Shown here: one piece after another, positions 24,589 through 34,400 of the stretch
How the letters are laid out: each line of letters begins with the position of its first letter
Numbering within the stretch: position 1 is the first letter of the stretch
Source of the DNA: Pelobacter seleniigenes DSM 18267
GTDB taxonomy: Bacteria; Desulfobacterota; Desulfuromonadia; Desulfuromonadales; Geopsychrobacteraceae
Reading direction: 5' to 3'
Assembly (NCBI RefSeq): GCF_000711225.1
Contig: NZ_JOMG01000004.1
Location: forward strand, 868,001-932,000
DNA: 64,000 bases
The notes under the pieces: generated by a model
Database searches by the model: none
The model's input: only the letters and a program-made list of their open reading frames with translations
What the model was told of the DNA's origin: nothing
Program-made: the position numbers and the translations under genes

Positions 24589-27500
24589 ATAATAACAATG
24601 AAGTTAAAGAACAGTCGCCGGCATCCGTCCCTCTGGCTATTGTCGGGATCGGTTGCATGTTTCCTCAGGCGGATAACGCCGGTGCCTTCTGGACCAATAT
24701 CAGGAACGGCGCCGACGGCATCAGCGAAGTTCCGGAAACGCACTGGCGTCCTGAAGATTATTTTGATCAAGACCCTAAAGCGGCCGATAAAGTTTACTCC
24801 AAACTTGGCGGCTTTTTGTCGCCGGTAGAATTCAACCCGATGGATTACGGGATTTTGCCCAATTCCATCGAGGCCATCGATACCTCACAGCTGCTTGGAC
24901 TGCTGACTGTTGAACAAGCCCTGGCCAATGCCGGTTATGCTGGTGATAAAGAGTTTGATCGGGATCGGGTCAGTGTCATCCTCGGTGTGACCGGTGCCCT
25001 GGAACTGGTGATTCCGTTAGGGGCAAGGCTCGGCCACCCGCGTTGGCGGCAGGCTTTGGAAGATGCCGGGGTAGATCAGGAATTGGCTGAAGATGTGGTC
25101 CGGCGGATATCCGATTCCTATGTCCCCTGGCAGGAGAATTCCTTTCCCGGTTTGCTCGGCAATGTCGTGGCCGGGCGGATCAGCAAGCATTTTAATTTCG
25201 GCGGCACCAACTGTGTTGTCGATGCGGCTTGCGGCAGCTCTTTAAGCGCTTTGAACCTGGCCGCTCTGGAACTGGCGGCCGGTCGCTCCGATATGGTCGT
25301 GACCGGCGGTATCGATACCTTCAACGATATTTTCATGTACTCCTGCTTCAGCAAAACCCCGGCCTTGTCGCCTTCGGGACATGCCAGACCGTATTCCGCC
25401 GACTCCGACGGGACCACTATCGGTGAAGGTCTCGGGGTGGTGGTGCTGAAACGGTTGAGCGATGCCGAACGGGACGGTGATCGAATCTATGCGGTGGTCA
25501 AAGGGATCGGTGCGTCCAGTGACGGGCGTGGCGGTGCCATTTACGAACCGACTGCCAGCGGTCAGACCAAGGCCCTGCGCCGGGCTTACGAGCAGGCCGG
25601 AATTGATCCGCGCAGCATTGAACTGATTGAAGGGCATGGGACCGGGACCCGGGTCGGTGACGCCATCGAAGTGGCCGCCTTGCAGGAAGTTTTCGGTCCC
25701 GCGGAACAGCCCTGGTGCGCTCTCGGATCGGTCAAGTCGCAGATCGGCCATACCAAAGCCGCTGCTGGCTCGGCCGGGCTGATCAAAGCAGCCCTGGCCC
25801 TTTACCATAAGGTTCTGCCGCCAACAATCAAAGTTGACCAGCCCCATGAAAGCCTGTTGCAGGAGTCATCAGCCTTTTACCTGAACACCGAATGCCGCCC
25901 TTGGGTTGGCAACCCGAACCACCCGCGGCGGGCCGGAATCAGCGCCCTGGGCTTCGGTGGCAGCAATTTCCATTGTCTTCTTGAAGAATATCAGCCGGAA
26001 AAAGCCGTGGTCGATTGGTTGGGTGATGTCCAGCCGGTGCCCTTTTCAGCGTCAACCATCGAGCAACTGAAACAGGCGGTCAACGATTTCCCGGTTGCGG
26101 CCGACTGGCGCGCCATCCGCGCTGCCGCCGCCGCCCAGCGGCAAAGCTTTGACAGCGCTGCTGAATACCGTCTGGTAGCGGTTCTGGATCGCCGCCAGGC
26201 TGATCCGGTCGGGCCGTTAAAGACCTGCCTCACCCAGTTGGCTAAACATGCGGAGCAAAGCGTCTGGGAAACACCTGACGGCGCTTATTTTGCCAGCGGC
26301 CCGGCTGGTGGCAAAGTGGCCCTGCTGTTTCCAGGACAGGGAGCCCAGTATCCCGGCATGCTTGCCGATCTGGCCGTGCAGTTCCCGGAGTTTTTTGTTG
26401 TTCTGGAGCAGGCCGATCGTTCCTTTTCCGCTGCCAATGGACAGAGCAGCGGTGCCCTGGCCGGAAAACTGTACCCACGGCCGCAATTTGATCAGGCGGG
26501 CAGGGACGCCAGTTTTGCCGCACTGCAGGCCACCGACCTGGCCCAGCCCGCGCTGGGAGCGGTCAGTCTGGGAGCGATGCGGGTTTTGAATGGTTTCGGC
26601 CTGCAGGGGGATGCTTTTGCCGGACACAGTTACGGTGAACTCGCGGCGCTTTGTTGCGCCGGTGCTCTGGCGGAACCGGATCTCTATCGTCTGTCCAAAT
26701 TAAGGGGCGAACTGATGGCCGCCGGTGGCGGGGACCGGGGGACAATGCTGGCGGTATCCGCCCCCTTGGCGGAGATTGCCGATTTTATCAGCACGGCTGG
26801 TCTCGATCTGGTTTTGGCGAATCGCAATACGCCCACTCAAGGGGTTCTTTCCGGGGCGACCAGCGAGATTGAGAAAGCCGCTCGGTTACTCGAACAGCAG
26901 GGGATTGCCCACAAGCGTCTCTCTGTGGCTGCGGCATTTCACAGCGCGCTGGTTGCGGAAGCCGCCCAACCGTTTGCTGCTGAACTGGCTCAGGTTGACT
27001 TTCAGCCGGCCCGCGGCCAAGTGTATTCAAATACTACCGGCCAGGCTTATCCGCAAGAGACTCAAGCCATGGCGGAACTGCTCTCCAGACAGTTGGCCAG
27101 CCCCGTCGATTTTGTCGCGGAAGTCGCCAGTCTCTATCGGGATGGCGCACGCATTTTTGTTGAAGTGGGTCCTGGTGCACGCCTGGTCGGGATGGTCAAA
27201 GCGATCCTCGCTGAGCAGCCATATGCGGCGGTTGCCCTTGATTCTTCCAACGGTAAACGTTCCACGATTCACGATCTGGCCCGACTGCTGGCCCGGCTGG
27301 CCTCCCTTGGCGTCAGCCTTGATCTGAGTCGTTGGGACCAGGGTTACGGTGCAACTGTTGGAACCAAGCGGAAGAAAGCCGGTCTGACCTTGACCCTGAG
27401 CGGCGCCAATCATTTTAAAAAGCCGGCCAAGCGGCCGCCGTTGGCTCGCCTTCAGCCGCAGCCAACAGAACCTGTTGCAGCACCCGCTTCACAGTCGTCT

Positions 27501-30500
27501 GCAGCAGCCGCGCCAGTAGCAATCGGTGCGGCGGGAGTCTCTCCCGCGGCGCCGTCACGGCCGACCGTGGCAAGCGACCGGCTGCAGGATGCGCTACGGA
27601 TGACCACGCAGAGTATGCAGGCCCTGCAAAGCCTGCAGGAACAGACCGCCAAGCTGCATCAACAGTTTTTAGAAGGGCAGCAGGCCGCGACTCAGTCCTT
27701 CATGCAGCTGATTGAACAGCAACAGCAATTGCTGCATGGGCAGCCTTTGGTGCAGAACACAGCCACCCCGGCTGCTGTAGCCGCACCAGTTGCCGCACCC
27801 GCAACTCAACCGGTGGCGGCCGCAGTTCCAACCACGCCGACTAGTCCTCAGCCCGCCAGCGCTGCCGCAGCGCCTCTGCCGGTAACTCCGGTTGCCCCAG
27901 CTGCCCCGGCTGTCGTCAGTAACATTGCTCCGTTATTGCTCGAAATTATCGCCGAGAAAACCGGTTATCCGGTAGAAATGCTCGAACTTGAGATGGCGCT
28001 GGACTCGGATCTGGGAATTGACTCCATCAAACGGGTGGAAATCCTCTCCGCGCTGCAGGACCGCTTACCGCAAGCTCCGACCATCGGCCCGGAAGACCTT
28101 GGCCGCCTGCAGACCCTGGGGGAAATCGTTGCTCATCTTGATGCGGAGATGCCCGGTGATAAGGCTGCCACGGCGACCAGCGGGGTTTCTTCCGCAACCG
28201 TGGATGCGTCCCAGATTACTGCAACCTTGTTGGCGGTGGTCGCAGAAAAGACCGGCTACCCACAGGAGATGCTTGAACTGGAGATGGCCCTGGATAGCGA
28301 TCTGGGGATCGATTCCATCAAACGAGTGGAAATTCTTTCCGCCTTGCAGGAAAGCCTGCCTGAGCTGCCGCCGATTAAACCTGAAGAACTGGGGCAATTG
28401 CAGACCCTGGGACAGATTGTCGCTCATCTTGGCAGCGCGATTAGCGTTCCCGCCAGCGTGGCAACAGTTGCTGCTGCGGCGCTGCCGCAGGTGAGCCGCA
28501 AGCAGGTGAGTGAGACCCTGCTAGCCGTGGTCGCAGAAAAAACCGGCTATCCGGTCGACATGCTCGAACCGGAGATGGCCCTGGATACCGATCTGGGGAT
28601 CGACTCCATCAAACGGGTGGAAATCCTCTCCGCCCTGCAGGAACAGCTGCCGGATCTGCCGGCCGTCAAGCCGGAGGATCTCAGCGTGCTGCAGACTCTC
28701 GCCCAGATCATCGATCATCTCTGTCGCAGCCAACAGCCGAGTGCCATCGGCGTGGAACAACCGCAGCCTACAAGCGTCGATCGTGGCACAGTTGCCAGCA
28801 CCCTGCTTGAGGTGATTGCGGAAAAAACCGGTTACCCGGTGGAGATGCTTGAACTGGAGATGGCCCTGGATACCGATCTGGGAATCGACTCCATCAAGCG
28901 GGTGGAAATCCTCTCCGCTTTGCAGGAGCGGATACCGGGTGCGCCGGCCATCAAGCCGGAACATTTGGGTACTTTGCAGACCGTTGGTCAGATCGTCGAT
29001 TTCCTGGCCAGCCTGGCCGGTTCGGAAGAAACCAGGGAACCTTCCTCCAGTCAAGCGGTTGCGGCTGCCAAAGGGATCTCCCGACAGGTTCTCCAGGCCC
29101 TTCCATTACCTAAAAAGCGCCCCCAGAAGGAGTTCAAATTTACCTCCGGCGCGCAGGTCTGGATTACCGATGACGGTTCTGCCCTAAGTGATGAGCTTTG
29201 CAAACGGTTTACCGCTCGCCAGTTGATCCCGCGGAAAATTTCTCTGTCCGAATTGACCGACCTGGAAATTCCCGAGACCCTCTCCGGGCTGGTTGTGATG
29301 GCGCCTCTGCATGGCACCAGCGACCGCTTTTTAATCGATTCATTTGCCCTGGTGCAGAAATGTGAACCCGCCCTGGATACCGCCAGCGGGCGCGGTGGTG
29401 CTTTTATTGCCACCGTTTCCCGTCTGAACGGCTGCTTTGGGCTCAAATCACGCAGTAGCATTAGCGATCCCTTGTCCGGCGGCTTGGCCGGGCTGTGTAA
29501 AACCGCAGCCCTGGAATGGCCCTCCATTCATTGCAAAGCCCTGGATATCGCCATGGGAATGGAGATCGAAGCGACTGCCGAAACCCTGGTCAACGAGATC
29601 TTCCTGGCCGGCCCCCTTGAGGTCGGCGTGACTTCGGTCGGGATTCAGGGGTTGGAACTGGTCGAGCAACCGCTGTCCAGTCAAGCTTTGGACCTGCCGG
29701 TCGGAGCCGGGGATCTGGTGGTGATCAGCGGTGGTGCTCGGGGCGTCACGGCCGAAGCGGCAGTTGCGCTCGCCCGCGCCAGTCAGGCAACGCTGCTGCT
29801 ACTGGGCCGCAATCGTCTCAGTGAGAGCGAGCCGGCTTGGCTCAACGGGCTGCATGATGAGGCAGCCATTAAAAAGGGAATTCTCGCTCATGCTACCGGG
29901 CCGATGAAACCGAAAGAGGTTGCCCAGGAGTTCCAGCGGATCAGTGCTGAGCGGGAAATCCGCGCAACCCTGGAGCGGATTCTTAACGCCGGCGGCAAAG
30001 CCCTGTATCGGTCCGTGGACCTGCGTGATGCCGACCAGTGTCGGGCGGTTATTGCCGAAGCTGTTGCTGAGTATGGTCCGGTGCGCGGGATTATTCATGG
30101 TGCCGGAGTGCTGGCCGACAAACTGATCAAGGAAAAGACCCTGGCTCAATTTGATCAGGTCTACGCGACCAAGGTGGACGGTTTGCGCAACCTGCTCGCT
30201 TCAGTGACTGAAGCGGATTTGCAATTCCTTGCCCTGTATTCGTCCTCGACCGGGCGTTTCGGGCGCATCGGCCAGGTCGATTATGCCGTTGCCAATGAGG
30301 TGCTGAATAAAATTGCCGCTGCAGAGGCGGAAAAACTGCCTCACTGTCGGGTTCTGGCTCTGAACTGGGGCCCCTGGGACGGGGGGATGGTGACCCCGGA
30401 ACTGAAGAAAGTCTTTGCCCGGGAAGGGGTTGCGGTCATCGATCTGCAGGCCGGAACCGACTATTTGCTGCAGGAGTTGTCCAATCCGGATCGGGAAGCT

Positions 30501-31436
30501 GTCGAACTGGTGATCAGCGGCGCTGAAGAACAGGGCAGCGCTCTTTCGACCGCCGAGCCGCAAGCGAATATCTATGTGTCCAAGGCCTTCGATCTTGAGC
30601 TGTCCGTTGAACAGTATCCGTTTTTGAAATCTCATGTCATGGATGGCAAAGCGGTTCTGCCGGTGGCGATCATGGTCGAATGGATGGCCCATGGTGCGAT
30701 CCACAACAATCCTGGCCTGAAATTTCAGGGGTTCAATGATCTGCGGGTCTTGAAAGGGGTCATCCTGGCGGCGGACAGTAGCTACAGTCTGCAGGTCATG
30801 ACCGGTAAAGCGATCAAGAGTGACGGAATCCATGTCGTGCCGGTGGAAATTTCCGGCACCAACGGCAAAGGGCAGGTCGTACCTCACGCACGGGGCCGAA
30901 TTCTTCTGGCCTCAGCCTTGCCGGCTGTCAAAGCCGCTTTGCCGGCTCCTGAGCTGCCGGCCTATAACCGGGACGGGGAAATTTACACCGCCGACCGTCT
31001 GTTCCATGGTGCTGACTTCCATGGCATCAGCCGGGTGCTCGGTTGCTCCAGCCAGGGGATCAGCGTGGTTGCTCAGGGGGCACCGTCGCCCGGGCAATGG
31101 ATCGACCAGCCGCTGCGCAGCAGCTGGTTTGCCGATCCGTTGGTCCTCGACAGCAGTTTCCAGTCATTGATTCTGTGGAGTTTTGACCAATATCAGGCCG
31201 GCTCGCTGCCGGTGTTTGCCGAACGTTATCGGCAGTACCGCGAGCGCTTCCCGACCACCGGGACCGAAATCAGGGTCAAGGTCATTGAGCGGAGCACCAG
31301 CCGCGCTGTTGCTCAGATCGACTTTGTCGATGCCACCGACGGTTCGCTGGTGGCGCGGATCGAGAACTACGAATGTGTGATCGATGCCTCGCTGAATGCA
31401 ACTTTCCAGCGTAATAAACTGACTGGAGTCGCTTGA
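24585..31436 (+). CDS. pfaA: PUFA synthase PfaA (KS-AT-4xACP-KR-DH)
   Basis: 2283 residues. Domain order: KS 1-460 (Cys216 in DAACGSS, His in EGHGTG and IGHTKAA), malonyl-type AT ~570-880 (Ser682 in GHSYGE; AFHS favours malonyl), Ala/Pro/Gln linker ~980-1110, four ACPs with phosphopantetheine serines 1147, 1244, 1341 and 1436 (all LGIDSIKR), KR ~1710-1960 (SGGARGVTAEA; catalytic YAVAN), and a PKS-type DH at the C-terminus (HVMDGKAVLP). The start is TTG 24585, overlapping the pfaD stop as TTGA, with AAGGAG eight bases upstream; the next Met is inside the KS. It iteratively elongates and reduces the chain with PfaD and PfaC. Confidence 0.96.
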   Translation: MNNNNEVKEQSPASVPLAIVGIGCMFPQADNAGAFWTNIRNGADGISEVPETHWRPEDYFDQDPKAADKVYSKLGGFLSPVEFNPMDYGILPNSIEAIDTSQLLGLLTVEQALANAGYAGDKEFDRDRVSVILGVTGALELVIPLGARLGHPRWRQALEDAGVDQELAEDVVRRISDSYVPWQENSFPGLLGNVVAGRISKHFNFGGTNCVVDAACGSSLSALNLAALELAAGRSDMVVTGGIDTFNDIFMYSCFSKTPALSPSGHARPYSADSDGTTIGEGLGVVVLKRLSDAERDGDRIYAVVKGIGASSDGRGGAIYEPTASGQTKALRRAYEQAGIDPRSIELIEGHGTGTRVGDAIEVAALQEVFGPAEQPWCALGSVKSQIGHTKAAAGSAGLIKAALALYHKVLPPTIKVDQPHESLLQESSAFYLNTECRPWVGNPNHPRRAGISALGFGGSNFHCLLEEYQPEKAVVDWLGDVQPVPFSASTIEQLKQAVNDFPVAADWRAIRAAAAAQRQSFDSAAEYRLVAVLDRRQADPVGPLKTCLTQLAKHAEQSVWETPDGAYFASGPAGGKVALLFPGQGAQYPGMLADLAVQFPEFFVVLEQADRSFSAANGQSSGALAGKLYPRPQFDQAGRDASFAALQATDLAQPALGAVSLGAMRVLNGFGLQGDAFAGHSYGELAALCCAGALAEPDLYRLSKLRGELMAAGGGDRGTMLAVSAPLAEIADFISTAGLDLVLANRNTPTQGVLSGATSEIEKAARLLEQQGIAHKRLSVAAAFHSALVAEAAQPFAAELAQVDFQPARGQVYSNTTGQAYPQETQAMAELLSRQLASPVDFVAEVASLYRDGARIFVEVGPGARLVGMVKAILAEQPYAAVALDSSNGKRSTIHDLARLLARLASLGVSLDLSRWDQGYGATVGTKRKKAGLTLTLSGANHFKKPAKRPPLARLQPQPTEPVAAPASQSSAAAAPVAIGAAGVSPAAPSRPTVASDRLQDALRMTTQSMQALQSLQEQTAKLHQQFLEGQQAATQSFMQLIEQQQQLLHGQPLVQNTATPAAVAAPVAAPATQPVAAAVPTTPTSPQPASAAAAPLPVTPVAPAAPAVVSNIAPLLLEIIAEKTGYPVEMLELEMALDSDLGIDSIKRVEILSALQDRLPQAPTIGPEDLGRLQTLGEIVAHLDAEMPGDKAATATSGVSSATVDASQITATLLAVVAEKTGYPQEMLELEMALDSDLGIDSIKRVEILSALQESLPELPPIKPEELGQLQTLGQIVAHLGSAISVPASVATVAAAALPQVSRKQVSETLLAVVAEKTGYPVDMLEPEMALDTDLGIDSIKRVEILSALQEQLPDLPAVKPEDLSVLQTLAQIIDHLCRSQQPSAIGVEQPQPTSVDRGTVASTLLEVIAEKTGYPVEMLELEMALDTDLGIDSIKRVEILSALQERIPGAPAIKPEHLGTLQTVGQIVDFLASLAGSEETREPSSSQAVAAAKGISRQVLQALPLPKKRPQKEFKFTSGAQVWITDDGSALSDELCKRFTARQLIPRKISLSELTDLEIPETLSGLVVMAPLHGTSDRFLIDSFALVQKCEPALDTASGRGGAFIATVSRLNGCFGLKSRSSISDPLSGGLAGLCKTAALEWPSIHCKALDIAMGMEIEATAETLVNEIFLAGPLEVGVTSVGIQGLELVEQPLSSQALDLPVGAGDLVVISGGARGVTAEAAVALARASQATLLLLGRNRLSESEPAWLNGLHDEAAIKKGILAHATGPMKPKEVAQEFQRISAEREIRATLERILNAGGKALYRSVDLRDADQCRAVIAEAVAEYGPVRGIIHGAGVLADKLIKEKTLAQFDQVYATKVDGLRNLLASVTEADLQFLALYSSSTGRFGRIGQVDYAVANEVLNKIAAAEAEKLPHCRVLALNWGPWDGGMVTPELKKVFAREGVAVIDLQAGTDYLLQELSNPDREAVELVISGAEEQGSALSTAEPQANIYVSKAFDLELSVEQYPFLKSHVMDGKAVLPVAIMVEWMAHGAIHNNPGLKFQGFNDLRVLKGVILAADSSYSLQVMTGKAIKSDGIHVVPVEISGTNGKGQVVPHARGRILLASALPAVKAALPAPELPAYNRDGEIYTADRLFHGADFHGISRVLGCSSQGISVVAQGAPSPGQWIDQPLRSSWFADPLVLDSSFQSLILWSFDQYQAGSLPVFAERYRQYRERFPTTGTEIRVKVIERSTSRAVAQIDFVDATDGSLVARIENYECVIDASLNATFQRNKLTGVA
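27925..29010 (+). repeat. Four tandem ACP-encoding repeats in pfaA
   Basis: Carrier-domain serine codons at 28023, 28314, 28605 and 28890, giving spacings of 291, 291 and 285 bp. The LGIDSIKRVEIL core and much of the DNA around it are nearly identical in all copies, whereas the linkers differ. ACP number in Pfa synthases is known to scale with yield and not with chain length; Shewanella types usually have five or six. Confidence 0.9.
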
Positions 31437-31438
31437 AA

Positions 31439-34400
31439 ATGCCCCTTGCTCAATCTGTTGCGATTGTCGGGGTCGGTGGTGAGTTCCCAGCATCTCCGAC
31501 CCTTGATCGTTTTTGGGATAATATCGTTCATAACGTCAACACGGCCAGCGAACCCCCGGCGGGACGCTGGCTGCTGTCGGCTGATGAAGCCTATGACGCC
31601 AGAGTCGGCGTCCCGGATCGGGTCTATTCGCGCAAGGCCTGCTTTCTTGATCCGGCTACCGATTCGGCTGAGATCCCCGGGCTGGGGATTGACGCCGGCT
31701 TTCTCGCCAGGCTCGACCCCATGTTCCGGCTGCTGCTGCGGGTTGGTCAGCAGACTCTGGCCGATGTGCGCGGGAAAAAACCGCGGCCGGCCCAGTCCGG
31801 CATCATCATCGGTAACCTGGCTTTGCCCAGTGAAAAATCTTCCGCGTTGGCGCGCGCTTTTCTCGGTCAGACCTTTGTCGAACAACTCTCTGCCGAGAGA
31901 CAGCTCTCCTTACCGGAACACCAGTTGGAACCCCTCAATCACTATGTCGCTGGCTTGCCGGCATCGCTGCTGGCCAGAGCCATCGGCTTTCAGCGGACCT
32001 GCTTTACCGTTGATGCGGCCTGCGCTTCATCATTGTATGCCATCAAGCTCGCCGTCGATGAACTGCTGTCCGGGCGGGCCGATGCCATGCTCGCCGGGGG
32101 ACTATCGCGGCCCGACTCCCTCTATACGCAGATGGGGTTCTCTCAGCTCAGGGCGCTCTCTCCAAGCGGGACCTGCTCGCCGTTTGATCGTAACGGCAAC
32201 GGTCTGGTGGTCGGTGAAGGCTGCGGTCTGGTGTTGCTGAAACGGACCCAGGATGCCGTGCGTGACGGTGATCGAATCTACGCGGTGATTCGCGGGATCG
32301 GGCTCTCCAACGATCTGGGAGGGAATCTGCTGGCTCCGGCTGCGGAAGGCCAGCTGCGGGCCATGCGCGACGCCTACAAACAGGCTGGTTGGACCCCTGA
32401 TGTGGTCGATCTGATCGAATGTCACGCGACTGGAACCCCGGTCGGTGATGCGGTGGAATTTTCCAGTCTCTCGCAGCTCTGGCAGGACAGTTCCTGGCGA
32501 CCGGGGCAATGTGTCATCGGTTCGGCGAAAGCGAATATCGGCCATCTGTTGACTGCCGCCGGATCCGCCGCGCTGCTGAAGACCCTTGTGGCCATGAAGT
32601 CTGAGATTTTACCGCCAACGGTCAACTTCGCTGAGCCTGCGGCAGGGATCGATCTGGACAGCAGTCCATTTCGCATTCTCAAGCGTTCTGAGCATTGGGA
32701 ACGGCGGGCCGGACAACCGCGTCGCGCCGCGGTCAGTGCATTCGGTTTTGGCGGCATCAACGCCCATCTGCTGATTGAAGAGTGGCGACCCGCAGCAGGG
32801 AAAAGAAACCCGGTCCGGATTCATCCGTCTTCCAAGAAAAAACAGCAGCCGGTGGCCATCGTTGGGATGGCGACCCATTTCGGCGATCTGGACAGCCTGG
32901 ACAAATTTGCCCGGCAGCTGTTTCAGGATGCCACGCCCAGGTCACCCGAAGCGGTCACCAATTGGTGGGGTGCGGAAACCAGCCGCTGGTTACGCCAAAC
33001 GTTGCCTGATTCTGTAGCAGCGCAGGGTTACCCCCTGACTGAGGTTTCCGCCGTTGCCGGCGAATTCAGAATCCCACCACTGGAACTGGCGGAAATGCTG
33101 CCACGGCAACTGGCGATGCTGAAAGTAGCTGCCGCAGCGTTGGCCGACGCTGATCTGACTGCTGCTGACCTGCTTTTTGCCGGGGTCTTTATCGGCTGCG
33201 GCCTTGATCTGAATGCAACCAACTTCAGCTTTCGCTGGGCACTGGAAAAATATGCCCCGCGCTGGGCTCAGGAACTTGGGTTGGAGCTGGATGAGCAGCA
33301 AATGGGCGAGTGGATCGCCCAACTGCGGACGGCCGCCGGCCCGGCCCTGAGCGCCAATAGAACCATGGGTGCTCTGGGGAGTACCGTGGCGAGCCGGGTC
33401 GCCAAGGAATTCCGCATTGGCGGACCCAGCTTCACCCTCTCCAGCGAGGAAACTTCAGGGCTCAGTGCGTTGCAGGCCGGCATTCATGCCTTGCAGGAAG
33501 GGTCCATTACCCGGGCGATTGTCGGTGCTGTCGATTTTGCAGCAGATCTGCGTGCCGTGTTAAGCAGGCAACTGGGTGGCACCTTGGCAGAGGATACCCT
33601 GATCGGCGAAGGTGCCGCGGCTCTCGTCCTGAAACGCCTGGCTGATGCCAAGCAGGATGGCGACCGGATTTATGCCGTGATCAGTGGCATCGACAGTGTT
33701 ATTGCCGGTTCGCCCGAACAGCAGGGGCGGGATGATGACTCCTGGCTCGGTTCGTTACAGGGGGCCTGCGCTCATGCCGGGATCAAACCCTGCCAGCTTG
33801 ACGCCGTCATCTCCGGCAGCAGCGGTCCGGCAGCGTTTTTAAACCGTGATGTGGCGGGGTTGAACAAACTGTTGGCCGACCGGGACGACAACCGACCCTG
33901 GAGTCTTTCCGCCGTGGTCGATTATATCGGCGACAGTGGCGGGGCAGGGGGCTTGGCAGCGGTTGTCCAGGCGGCGCTCTGTTTGCATCGTCGGCTGCTT
34001 TCAGGAACCGCCACGGGTGCTGCCGTCCAAGCCGCCGCAAGCGGCAACTGCTGGACCCCGCAGGCGCCTCAGTATTGGTTGCATAATCGTGTCCGCGGGC
34101 CGCGCCGCATGTTGGTCAGCGATCTCGGCTTTGACCATTCAGCACTGCATGCGGTCCTGGAAGAATATCAGGGCCCCGAGCAGGAGCGAGCCGAGCTCAG
34201 CGATGGCCTGACCCTGCCTGCTGCTGAAGCGCTGTTCGTTATTGAAGGTGATTCACCGGCCCAGCTCTTGGACGGTTTGGCCCAATTGCAGGATCTGGTT
34301 CGGGCACTGACCGGAAAGCCGCTTGCCGTTATGGCGCGCCGCTGGTTTGAAGCCCATCCTCCACAACCGCAGTTGCCTCTCTGTATCAGCCTGGTGAGTG

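Noticed and set aside
8112-29010. Shared 291-bp period of the oxidase repeats and the pfaA ACP repeats
   Set aside because: The sequences are unrelated; both modules happen to be 97 residues long.
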